Of a stretch of 64,000 nt of DNA, positions 1 to 8,117 are shown one piece after another (the first letter of the stretch is position 1; each line of letters starts with the position of its first letter). A program made the position numbers and the translations under genes. The stretch is from Roseihalotalea indica (lineage in GTDB: Bacteria; Bacteroidota; Bacteroidia; Cytophagales; Cyclobacteriaceae): contig NZ_JAINFL010000002.1 in assembly GCF_022458895.1 (NCBI RefSeq), positions 868,001 through 932,000 on the forward strand, in the 5' to 3' direction. The notes under the pieces were generated by a model that made no database searches, had not been told where the DNA came from, and saw only the letters and a list, made by a program, of their open reading frames with translations.

Positions 1-81
1 TATGCTCTGGGAAAATCTAAAAATCAGGCGATGAGCTTAAGCACTTCTAAGGTACATTTTGGCTATATTAGTCGTTTCTGA
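1..81 (+). CDS. C-terminal fragment of an upstream gene, possibly an outer-membrane protein
   Basis: Frame 1 is open from the window edge to a TGA at 79-81 and encodes 26 residues ending VHFGYISRF. The alternating pattern and terminal Phe are what the last strand of an outer-membrane beta-barrel looks like, but 26 residues are too few to name a family. It is followed by 80 bp without a gene before the next start. Confidence 0.35.
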   Translation, partial: YALGKSKNQAMSLSTSKVHFGYISRF

Positions 82-161
82 TAACACCCGTTTTTAAAAC
101 TTACGCCGTATATTGCGGCCATTAATGATAACGGTATGATTCGTGTATAAACGCGGTTAGA

Positions 162-1310
162 ATGAACAGGCAATATCAACTATTAATAGCTTTTTTACTT
201 ATATGGAGCTTTCAGGCTTCTGGACAAAATCAGGGGACTGATATATCTGCGGATGATTATTCCGTAATAAAAGATTTGCGTCAAGAGTGGTTGACAGTAG
301 ATAAAGACAACCGCTACGTTCCCTACGTCTCAGATCAACAGAAAAAAGGCCCTGTTATTGGTGTACAATTAGATTTGGCTCGCTATAGCGGTAATAAACT
401 TCGCTATTGCGTTCCTAAAAACAGTGCGTTGCTTATTAATCAACAACTTGTTAAAAACTTCGACCGTTCCACCTGTCTTTTTCTGGATATCGACAGCCTA
501 CGTGAGCAATATCAGGAAAAAATACTGATTACTATATTCCAGCCTGAAAAGGATTTTGACAGAGTGAGTTTAGAAATAGTTAGTTTTGGAAAACATCTGG
601 CTGAGAAAAATCCAGTTTTAGCTAGAGCCAAAACTGCTAAGATGGATTTTTTTGTACTTGGACTAGTTATTCTCCTGGTATTTTATGCTACGCTAAGAAA
701 TCAGTATACTAAAAATTTTAGAGTAATTTATAATATTCCGCGTATTTTATCATCCAAGGTGCGAGAGGATGATGTGCGGATCAAACTGCTTAATGAAGCA
801 CACATTGCTTTCTTAATTCAACATTGCCTCCTTATCGCATTTTTGCTAATCATCATGGTACCACCTACGATAGATTTGCCCTTTGTGATACCCTATATTT
901 CATTTCCGCTTCAAACGTTTTCCAAGTATATGCTTTTGTGGGGTGAAGTAGCACTTATAGTATTCGTTACTATTTGGGTAAAGTATATACTGTTAATGTT
1001 GCTAGGCTCTCTGTTTAAATTAAGAGGTTTAAAGTATCTTCATATGTTCGATTTTATGCGGATGTCACTAGTATTCTGGGCAGGAGTATTTATAGTAATA
1101 ATGTGCTTTTTTCCTAACGCTGCTATAAATGAAGATACATATATAGAAGGCCTTATCTATGGTTTCTTGCTGTTCGCTCTTCTTCGTATTGCAGTGCTGT
1201 ATTTTCGTCTTTCAAAAAATGCTTCATTTAGAAATGTATATTTATTTTCATACATTTGCGTTGCAGAAATCATTCCGCTACTAGCAGGACTAGAATTACT
1301 TATTGGCTAA
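162..1310 (+). CDS. DUF4271 domain membrane protein
   Basis: A 382-residue protein with an N-terminal signal peptide (about residues 1-22, ending ASGQ), a periplasmic part to about 155, then about six hydrophobic segments (near 160-178, 215-235, 258-285, 303-320, 330-348 and 358-380). The C-terminal membrane half fits DUF4271, a Bacteroidota family of unknown function. In several Bacteroidota a DUF4271 gene precedes hemD and the gld/por genes, as here, so a link to envelope assembly or type IX secretion is plausible by context only. The family call is from memory of its order and topology; no catalytic motif is visible. Confidence 0.75.
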   Translation: MNRQYQLLIAFLLIWSFQASGQNQGTDISADDYSVIKDLRQEWLTVDKDNRYVPYVSDQQKKGPVIGVQLDLARYSGNKLRYCVPKNSALLINQQLVKNFDRSTCLFLDIDSLREQYQEKILITIFQPEKDFDRVSLEIVSFGKHLAEKNPVLARAKTAKMDFFVLGLVILLVFYATLRNQYTKNFRVIYNIPRILSSKVREDDVRIKLLNEAHIAFLIQHCLLIAFLLIIMVPPTIDLPFVIPYISFPLQTFSKYMLLWGEVALIVFVTIWVKYILLMLLGSLFKLRGLKYLHMFDFMRMSLVFWAGVFIVIMCFFPNAAINEDTYIEGLIYGFLLFALLRIAVLYFRLSKNASFRNVYLFSYICVAEIIPLLAGLELLIG

Positions 1311-1465
1311 GTATTTATTCCTTAAAAAATTAGAATTTAATTGGGTTTTTATGTGTTTCCAAAATTGGAAGTCTTATTCCCTATGGTTTCTAATTAAGTA
1401 GAGTTAAGCAAAAATACATTACCAATTTCATCATTTACCAATAAATATCAATAAGAGGAATACGC

Positions 1466-2263
1466 ATGAGTGATAGCAAGATTAACAAAGACCGCCTTTT
1501 CCCTGTAACCAGCATCCTCGTATCCCAGCCTGAACCACAAAATGGTAAATCGCCATATTTCGACTTAGCAGATAAGTATGGTATTAAGGTTGACTTTCGT
1601 CCGTTTATAGAAGTTAAACCCGTAAATGTAAAAGACTTCCGTAAACAAAAAATTGAAATCTTAGACCACACCGCCATCATTTTTACAAGTCGTAATGCGG
1701 TAGATCATTTTTTCAAAATCTGTGGTGAGTTGAGAATAGAGATGCCTTCAGATATGAAGTATTTTTGTATTTCTGAGCAGACTGCTAACTATCTTCAGAA
1801 ATATATCGTCATCCGAAAGCGCAAAATCTTTACAGGTTTCCGGACAGCACAAGATTTGCTCGAGATACTGAAAAAGCATAAAGATGAAAAGTATCTGTTT
1901 CCATGCTCTAGCATCCGCAAAAATGATATCCCCGACTTTTTAGAAACCAATGGGTATAAATATACAGAAGCGGTTATGTATGAAACTGTTGCTGCTGATT
2001 TGTCAGATTTAGAGGATGTTTATTATGACATTATCGCTTTCTTCAGCCCGTCCGGTATCAACTCTCTTTTTGTCAACTTTCCTGATTTTAAGCAGAATAA
2101 AACGCGAATTGCTGCTTTTGGTCCTACTACAGCCAGTGCAGTGCGCGATGCAGGATTAGTTCTGGATATTCAGGCTCCTATGCCAAATGCACCATCCATG
2201 ACAGGCGCTCTGGAGTACTATATTAAAGAGGCAAATAAAAATCAGCAGGAAGTCAAAAAATAA
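1466..2263 (+). CDS. hemD: Uroporphyrinogen-III synthase (HemD)
   Basis: A 265-residue cytosolic enzyme that closes hydroxymethylbilane into uroporphyrinogen III, the branch point to heme and siroheme. The pattern is typical of HemD: an opening VSQPEPQ stretch, the IIFTSRNAV segment near residues 70-79, and the late FFSPSGINSLF and AAFGPTTASAVRDAG blocks that belong to the two-lobed fold. It sits between the DUF4271 gene and the porP/sprF gene, an arrangement known from Bacteroidota gliding loci. Its product is also the substrate of the SUMT encoded at 30485-31246, which feeds the nitrite reductase of this window. Confidence 0.9.
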   Translation: MSDSKINKDRLFPVTSILVSQPEPQNGKSPYFDLADKYGIKVDFRPFIEVKPVNVKDFRKQKIEILDHTAIIFTSRNAVDHFFKICGELRIEMPSDMKYFCISEQTANYLQKYIVIRKRKIFTGFRTAQDLLEILKKHKDEKYLFPCSSIRKNDIPDFLETNGYKYTEAVMYETVAADLSDLEDVYYDIIAFFSPSGINSLFVNFPDFKQNKTRIAAFGPTTASAVRDAGLVLDIQAPMPNAPSMTGALEYYIKEANKNQQEVKK

Positions 2264-2309
2264 TAGTAAAAGGCTAGTACAATTCAGTGAATAAGTGTAC
2301 GTTGTATGA

Positions 2310-2356
2310 AAAAGTAGAATTATGTAAAGGAAAAAATAGGGTAACATTCTACTTTT
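2310..2356 (+). promoter_or_regulatory. 11-bp inverted repeat before the porP/sprF gene
   Basis: AAAAGTAGAAT (2310-2320) and ATTCTACTTTT (2346-2356) are perfect reverse complements separated by 25 nt. The structure ends 21 nt before the ATG at 2378. Without a T-tract it is unlikely to be a terminator of hemD; a 5'-UTR hairpin or a protein-binding palindrome are the alternatives. Confidence 0.4.
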
Positions 2357-2377
2357 AGGCCTGATTTGACTTTTAGC

Positions 2378-3334
2378 ATGAGAAAAGCTTTACTTGTACT
2401 CGTTTGCTTATTAACTGTAGGTAGCACTGTCATCTATGCTCAACAAAGTGCACAGTTTAGCCAGTACATGTTCAATACTTTATTTTACAATCCTGCATAC
2501 GCTGGAGTAGAGGGGGTTACCACGATTACGGCATTCCACCGTACGCAGTGGGCTGGATACCAACCTACTACTGGTGATCTTAGCGGAGGGATTAACACTC
2601 AGGTAATTAGCCTTAACACCCCTATCTTAAAATTAAGAAGTGGCTTTGGTCTACATGTAGTAAATGATCAGATTGGCCCTCTTACCAATCAGGAAGCCCA
2701 AGCATCATTTGCTTATCACTTAGGAGTAGGAGCAGCTAAATTAAGTTTAGGAATAAGAGTTGGTGCGTTTTCTCAAACAGTTGATTTTGATCAATATCGT
2801 TGGGTAGACCCGAATGATCCTTTGCGGCAAGCTGGAAAAGATTCGCAAATGCGTCCTGATTTTTCCGCAGGTGTATTTTACCGCGCTCGGCAATTTTATG
2901 CAGGTGTTGGATTCAAGCATTTGGTAGATACGCAATTTAGTTTTGGAATTGATACATTAAATAACCCTTTACAGAACCATATGACTGTAACGGGTGGTTT
3001 CGATTATGAGCCTACATATAAAGTTCGCTTAACACCATCATTTCTGGTACAGTCAGACTTAAATACTTATTCGTTTGATATTGGTGTAATGGCTACTTAT
3101 AATGATACAATGTGGGGTGGGTTGTCTTATCGACAACAAGAATCTTTAGTGGGTATGATTGGATATAGTTTTTTCCGTGAAAAATCATTAAAATTAGGGT
3201 ACGCCTTTGATTATACCATTATTGCTCAAGAGGCAAAAGCAACTTCCTCACACGAAGTTATGGTAAGTTATAGCTTACCTGTGTCTTCGGCTGGCGAGAA
3301 AAAGATCATTAGAACGCCTAGGTTTCGTCAGTAG
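2378..3334 (+). CDS. PorP/SprF family type IX secretion outer-membrane protein
   Basis: The protein starts MRKALLVLVCLL with a signal peptide ending at about residue 21 (IYAQQ); the ATG at 2378 is preferred over an in-frame TTG 12 nt upstream. The mature part opens with the family hallmark AQFSQYMFNTLFYNPAYAG, and the rest is beta-barrel-like, with conserved YRQQESLVGMIGYSF near the C-terminus. PorP/SprF proteins are outer-membrane partners of the type IX secretion system and help anchor PorE or deliver SprB-type adhesins. It lies directly before gldKLMN, consistent with that role. The specific paralogue (PorP or SprF) cannot be settled from sequence alone. Confidence 0.9.
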   Translation: MRKALLVLVCLLTVGSTVIYAQQSAQFSQYMFNTLFYNPAYAGVEGVTTITAFHRTQWAGYQPTTGDLSGGINTQVISLNTPILKLRSGFGLHVVNDQIGPLTNQEAQASFAYHLGVGAAKLSLGIRVGAFSQTVDFDQYRWVDPNDPLRQAGKDSQMRPDFSAGVFYRARQFYAGVGFKHLVDTQFSFGIDTLNNPLQNHMTVTGGFDYEPTYKVRLTPSFLVQSDLNTYSFDIGVMATYNDTMWGGLSYRQQESLVGMIGYSFFREKSLKLGYAFDYTIIAQEAKATSSHEVMVSYSLPVSSAGEKKIIRTPRFRQ

Positions 3335-3499
3335 CTTATTTGAATAATTTTATTTAATATAAGTATATTTCAATTTACTTTTAAAAAGTGCTAAAACATT
3401 ACAAAGCAACAAATCGCGTATTTTTGACTCGTTCTTATTGAAGAACATTTACAATATTTGTGTTCGTGTTGACGTGTATGTTATAAAACAATTTGTGTT

Positions 3500-4549
3500 A
3501 TGTGTAAAACTATTCGATGCAGCAGCGCCGTTCTGTCGCTCTGCGTACTAGTCGTGCTGCAAGGCTGCGGTCTTTTCGGTGGCGGTGGCGAAGATTATGG
3601 CCAGCTTGTCGGTGTGCAAGGTCGTGAATACGATGGCATGCCCACACCCTATGGCATGGTACGGGTTCCCAGTGGAACGTTCCATATGGGGCAGGCTGAC
3701 GAAGATCCTATTGCTACCCAGGTAAGCTTTAACAAGCAGATCACCATTGGCGCTTTCTTCATGGATGATACTGAGATCACTAATAATGAGTATCGCCAAT
3801 TCATTCAGGAGCTTCAAGAAGGTGAGGGGGAATATGAATTCCTCATCGGAAAAGGTGCCAACTTTGTTCAGGATGAACTCTATCCTGATACTACAGTATG
3901 GCAGCGAAACTACACTCATCATATGGGTGATCCGCTAGTGCAATATTATTATTCTCACCCTGCATTTGATAATTACCCAGTCGTAGGTATTGACTGGGAA
4001 GCTGCCAAAGTGTTCTGTCAGTGGAGAACTGCATATCTTAATAGCTATCGGGAAAGTAATGGCATGTTTGTGATGCCTGATTTCCGACTGCCTTCTGAAG
4101 CAGAGTGGGAATACGCAGCCCGGGGTAGCCGTGATATGGCCAAATACCCTTGGGGCGGTCCTTATATCCGTAATTCTAAAGGCTGTATGCTGGCTAACTT
4201 CAAGCCTGGACGAGGAAACTACTTTGATGATGGGTTCGCCTATACAGCACCAGTAGCCTCTTATTTTGCAAACGATTTTGGTCTTTATGACATGTCTGGT
4301 AATGTAGGTGAATGGTGCGAAGATGCATGGAACCCCGCAGCGACAGCCATCGTCTGGGATTTGAACCCTACCTACAATGATCCTAACGAATTCCGGAAAG
4401 TAGTTCGCGGTGGATCTTGGAAAGATGTATCTTATTTCTTACAAACTGGTACTCGTACCTTCGAGTATAAAGACTCTACTACTGCTTATATCGGTTTCCG
4501 GTGTGCAATGACATACATTGGTCGATCTGCAGGAAATGAATTTAACTAA
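3500..4549 (+). CDS. gldK: Gliding motility lipoprotein GldK (PorK)
   Basis: A 349-residue outer-membrane lipoprotein with lipobox LQGC (Cys23), followed by a glycine-rich spacer and a formylglycine-generating-enzyme/C-type-lectin-like fold from about residue 50. Visible motifs are VPSGTFHMG, LPSEAEWEYAARG, YDMSGNVGEWCED, VVRGGSWKD and IGFRC. In the type IX secretion system GldK forms the periplasmic ring with GldN beneath the outer membrane. The fold is that of sulfatase-modifying enzymes, but family members in gld operons are structural. First gene of the gldKLMN run; 45 bp separate it from gldL. Confidence 0.95.
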   Translation: MCKTIRCSSAVLSLCVLVVLQGCGLFGGGGEDYGQLVGVQGREYDGMPTPYGMVRVPSGTFHMGQADEDPIATQVSFNKQITIGAFFMDDTEITNNEYRQFIQELQEGEGEYEFLIGKGANFVQDELYPDTTVWQRNYTHHMGDPLVQYYYSHPAFDNYPVVGIDWEAAKVFCQWRTAYLNSYRESNGMFVMPDFRLPSEAEWEYAARGSRDMAKYPWGGPYIRNSKGCMLANFKPGRGNYFDDGFAYTAPVASYFANDFGLYDMSGNVGEWCEDAWNPAATAIVWDLNPTYNDPNEFRKVVRGGSWKDVSYFLQTGTRTFEYKDSTTAYIGFRCAMTYIGRSAGNEFN

Positions 4550-4594
4550 TCAAATATTCAATATTAACATTCTAATTCTAAAACTTTTACAATC

Positions 4595-5398
4595 ATGGCA
4601 AAGAAAAAAGGTGGATTTTCAGAGTTATTATACGGTAGCATCATGCCCAAAATTTATGGAATTGGGGCAGCAGTTGTTATTGTAGGTGCGATGTTTAAAA
4701 TTCTGCACCTACCAGGAGCAGCAATTATGCTAGGTGTAGGTCTTACTACAGAAGCTGTAATCTTTTTCTTAAGTGCATTTGAACCTAAGCATGCGGAGTA
4801 CGACTGGTCATTAGTATATCCTGAATTGGCTGGAGAGGCTCCTGCGGTTTCTCGTAAGCAGATTGCTAACGGAAAAGGCGATTCGGTAAGCCACAAGTTA
4901 GATTCAATGTTAGAAAAATCTAAAGTAGGCACCGAGTTGATTGATAGCTTGGGGCGTGGAATGCGTAACTTGTCTGAGTCAGTGAACAAAATGGGAACTT
5001 TGACTAACGCTGCAGTAGCTACTGATGAGTACGCTAAAAACGTGAAAGCTGCATCTCAATCACTTACTAGTATGAATAAATCATATGAGACTACGATTAC
5101 AGCTATGTCAGAAATGACTACTGCTAGTAAAGATGCCAAGGAGTATCATGCTCAGGTTCAAACTGTAACCAAAAACTTAGCTTCTCTGAATGCAGTATAC
5201 GAAATGGAATTGCAAGATGCTAACAGCCATCTAAAGTCTATGAATAAGTTTTATGCAAACTTAAGTGGTGCTATGGAAAATGTAGCGGAAGCTAGCAAAG
5301 ATGCCGAAGCATTTCGTAGCAACTTCTCATCATTGAATGGGAATATTGCGTCGCTGAACCGGGTTTACGGGAATATGCTTAACGCAATGAAAGCGTAA
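4595..5398 (+). CDS. gldL: Gliding motility inner-membrane motor protein GldL (PorL)
   Basis: A 267-residue protein with two transmembrane helices (about 20-38 and 43-61) near the N-terminus and a long, Ala/Ser/Asn-rich, coiled-coil cytoplasmic tail. The first helix region contains the K-I-L-H-L-P-G-A signature of GldL. With GldM it forms the proton-driven rotary motor of the type IX secretion system. The tail shows internal repetition of a SLNxxYExxLxxA-like pattern (near 145-165, 195-215 and 248-262). Lies 40 bp before gldM. Confidence 0.95.
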   Translation: MAKKKGGFSELLYGSIMPKIYGIGAAVVIVGAMFKILHLPGAAIMLGVGLTTEAVIFFLSAFEPKHAEYDWSLVYPELAGEAPAVSRKQIANGKGDSVSHKLDSMLEKSKVGTELIDSLGRGMRNLSESVNKMGTLTNAAVATDEYAKNVKAASQSLTSMNKSYETTITAMSEMTTASKDAKEYHAQVQTVTKNLASLNAVYEMELQDANSHLKSMNKFYANLSGAMENVAEASKDAEAFRSNFSSLNGNIASLNRVYGNMLNAMKA

Positions 5399-5438
5399 TT
5401 TGACCACAAGTAGTTTTTAAACGCTAAAACAGGACAAC

Positions 5439-7025
5439 ATGGCAGGAGGTAAAGAAACTCCCAGGCAGAAGATGGTCGGTATGATGTACTTAGTACTCAC
5501 TGCTCTTCTCGCCCTACAGGTAAGTAATACAATTCTTGATCGATTCGTATTTATCGATCAAAGTTTAGATCAGTCAGCAGCCAGTTATAAGGCTAAGAAC
5601 AGCAATACAGTTGACCGAATTCGGGATGCGGTAGATGAAGCTGGAAACCGAAAAGAAGATGTAGCCGTATTGACAACAGCCCAGGAAGTTCGGGCAAAAA
5701 CCAATGAGGTTGTCAACAAAATCGACGAATACCGTACTACTTTTGTAGAGATTACTGGAGGTAAAGAAGAAGGTGGAGCATACAAAGGCAGTAAGAACGA
5801 AGACGAGTTGGCTAACTTGATGGTACGCGAAAAAGAAGGCGATAAACTGAAGCAAATTCTTAATGACTATGCAAAGTTTCTTTCTGACAAGGCCGATGCA
5901 GAGTTTGTACCATTGGCATTAGACGGACGCGAAAATCCGGTTTTTAAAGATGATCCGGATCAGAATAAGAAGAGCTTCGCGGAACTTAATTTTCAAAACA
6001 CTCCCATGGTAGCTGGTTTAGCTACTCTTAACGATTTGAAAACAAAGGTTCTTGCTCGCGAAACTTCTGCATTAGATAATTTAGCTCGCAAAGTAGGAGC
6101 TGCTGACCTGAAGTTTGACGATATCAAAGTAATGGTTCGGCCGAAATCTAATGTAGTTGCAGCAGGAACTACTTACGAAGCTGATCTATTTATCGCTGCT
6201 TCTTCTAGTGCAGTTACTCCTAAAATGATGATAAATGGCAAGCCTGTACCTGTAGAGGCTGGTATGGGTAAGATTAAATTTCCTGCTAGCGCAAGCAGTT
6301 ATGATAAAGATAACCGAGCAGAGCAGAAATTTAAAGCCACGATTCAGATTGATCAGGGTGGTAAGTCAGAGACTTATGAGGAAACATTCTCATACTTCGT
6401 AACAAAGCCAGTAATTCAGGTACAGTCACAAGCTATGCAAGCATTATACTTAAATTGCGCTAATGACTTACAAGTGAACGTTCCTGCACTAGGTACTAGC
6501 TACAATCCTTCATTTACTGCTAATGGTGGTACAGCCATTGCCGGTGCAAAAACCGGACAAGTAACCGTATTTCCTAAAGCAGCTAAGGTAGACCTGACAG
6601 TAAGCAGTAGTGGTTTTAAAATTGGAACGGAATCATTTCGGGTTAAGCCTATTCCTAAGCCTAGCATTGAGGTACTTGGACCAGGCAATAAGCCCGTTAA
6701 CTTGAAGCAAGGTGAGGCAGCAAATCGCTTGAGGAGCATTACGGTTAAAGCAACACCTGATGCAGATTTTGCTAGCGTATTACCAAAAGAGGCTCGCTAT
6801 CGGGTAGTAGAAGCTGACATCATCTTAGCGCGCGGCAGCCGGCCAGTAGGAAAAGCTAATTTCAGCAATGAATCAGCTAACCTTAATAGTGTAATCAGTA
6901 AAGCAAAACCAGGTGATCGTATTGTTGTAGATGTAAAAAAAGTGCAGCGTATGAATTCACGAGGTGAGAAAGAAGACATAAATTTAGGAGCTTCAGCTTC
7001 AACTATTACTATTCCTATTATCTAG
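5439..7025 (+). CDS. gldM: Gliding motility protein GldM (PorM)
   Basis: A 528-residue protein with the diagnostic N-terminus AGGKETPRQKMVGMMYLVLTALLALQ-type helix (about 10-30), which anchors it in the inner membrane, followed by a large periplasmic shaft built of Ig-like domains. GldM couples the GldL motor to the outer-membrane GldK/GldN ring. Length and motif agree with the family. A perfect hairpin lies in the 63-bp gap before gldN. Confidence 0.95.
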   Translation: MAGGKETPRQKMVGMMYLVLTALLALQVSNTILDRFVFIDQSLDQSAASYKAKNSNTVDRIRDAVDEAGNRKEDVAVLTTAQEVRAKTNEVVNKIDEYRTTFVEITGGKEEGGAYKGSKNEDELANLMVREKEGDKLKQILNDYAKFLSDKADAEFVPLALDGRENPVFKDDPDQNKKSFAELNFQNTPMVAGLATLNDLKTKVLARETSALDNLARKVGAADLKFDDIKVMVRPKSNVVAAGTTYEADLFIAASSSAVTPKMMINGKPVPVEAGMGKIKFPASASSYDKDNRAEQKFKATIQIDQGGKSETYEETFSYFVTKPVIQVQSQAMQALYLNCANDLQVNVPALGTSYNPSFTANGGTAIAGAKTGQVTVFPKAAKVDLTVSSSGFKIGTESFRVKPIPKPSIEVLGPGNKPVNLKQGEAANRLRSITVKATPDADFASVLPKEARYRVVEADIILARGSRPVGKANFSNESANLNSVISKAKPGDRIVVDVKKVQRMNSRGEKEDINLGASASTITIPII

Positions 7026-7041
7026 GATAAACAATACAACT

Positions 7042-7067
7042 GTAGACTGGTATGTGTGCCAGTCTAC
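7042..7067 (+). promoter_or_regulatory. Intercistronic hairpin between gldM and gldN
   Basis: GTAGACTGG (7042-7050), an 8-nt loop and CCAGTCTAC (7059-7067) make a perfect 9-bp stem 16 nt after the gldM stop. It is followed by TACATTTAAAAAA, not a T-tract, so it is better read as an mRNA processing or stability element than a terminator. Confidence 0.5.
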
Positions 7068-7088
7068 TACATTTAAAAAACAGGTGTT

Positions 7089-8063
7089 ATGAAGAGTATT
7101 AATCAGACCGTAAAACGATTCGTGGGAGCTACGATGGTGGTGCTTGGTGCATCGCTCATGGTGCATGCCCAGGAAAATGATGGGTATAACGAAGAAGGAT
7201 ACAATGATAATTCCCTTCGTCCTATTCATACATCCGATCAACTATACCGTACTCGAGTTTGGCGACGGATGGATTTGCGCGAAAAACAAAATAAACCTTT
7301 CTTTTCAGAAAATCGCTGGGTTACTCGAGTCATTATTGAATCAGTAATGAATGGAACACTGTACCCTTATACGAATGATTCATTGATTACAAGAATGTCA
7401 AAAGAGCAGTTCATTGAGAATATGACTATTCCTATGGATGGTCCTGCTCTTAGTGAAGAAGAGATTGCTATGGGCTTCGGTAAGGAGGAGTCTACTGCTG
7501 ATGATGGCTGGGGTGGCGGCTGGGGCGATGATGCCAGCAGCGGCGATAGTGGCAGTGGTTGGGGCGATAGCGGTTCTGGAGAAGGCGCTGAAGGAACGGA
7601 CTTAGGCAGTGCAGAAGCAAGTGCTTCTCAGGGAGATACTTATATGTTCTCTCCAAGGGACGTTTCGGTACTTGAGATTATGGAAGATATTATCTTTGAT
7701 AAAGAGCGAGGGCGTCAATATTATGATGTTCAAGCTGTAACGATGATTCTTCCGCCCGAAAATTTCCCTAATACTGGATTGCTAAAAGAAGTAGCTTCTT
7801 TCCGATACAAGGATTTAGTCCGCATTTTCCAAGAAAATCCAGAAATTGCTGTATGGGTTAATCCTCAGAATAGCGCAATGCATTTGAATCTGGAACATGC
7901 TTTTGATCTACGCCTATTTAGTGCGCACGTAGTGAAATACTCAAATCCGGATGATGAGCGTATTGTAGACATGGCTGATGGAAATAAACGTCAGGCATTA
8001 TTAGAATCATTAGAATACGAATACGAATTATTGGAGCGAGAGCACGAATTGTGGGAATACTAG
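7089..8063 (+). CDS. gldN: Gliding motility protein GldN (PorN)
   Basis: A 324-residue secreted protein: signal peptide to about residue 27 (MVHAQ), then the GldN domain in two parts separated by a low-complexity linker at about 139-170 made almost only of Gly, Trp, Asp and Ser (repeats of GWGD, DSGSG). GldN forms the periplasmic ring with GldK. The N-terminal part includes the RVWRRMDLREKQNKPFF block, and the C-terminal part PRDVSVLEIMEDIIFDKERGRQ, both typical of the family. The acidic Gly/Trp linker is an unusual insertion relative to the compact proteins I know. Last gene of the gld run; a terminator follows. Confidence 0.93.
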   Translation: MKSINQTVKRFVGATMVVLGASLMVHAQENDGYNEEGYNDNSLRPIHTSDQLYRTRVWRRMDLREKQNKPFFSENRWVTRVIIESVMNGTLYPYTNDSLITRMSKEQFIENMTIPMDGPALSEEEIAMGFGKEESTADDGWGGGWGDDASSGDSGSGWGDSGSGEGAEGTDLGSAEASASQGDTYMFSPRDVSVLEIMEDIIFDKERGRQYYDVQAVTMILPPENFPNTGLLKEVASFRYKDLVRIFQENPEIAVWVNPQNSAMHLNLEHAFDLRLFSAHVVKYSNPDDERIVDMADGNKRQALLESLEYEYELLEREHELWEY

Positions 8064-8094
8064 TCTTTTCATAACACGAATGTTTTTTAGAAGA

Positions 8095-8117
8095 GGAGCC
8101 TTATGGCTCCTTTTTTA
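8095..8117 (+). terminator. Rho-independent terminator after gldN
   Basis: GGAGCC (8095-8100), loop TTAT, GGCTCC (8105-8110) and T6 (8111-8116). The T-run overlaps the stop codon of the convergent uvrC (8115-8117). Confidence 0.85.
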
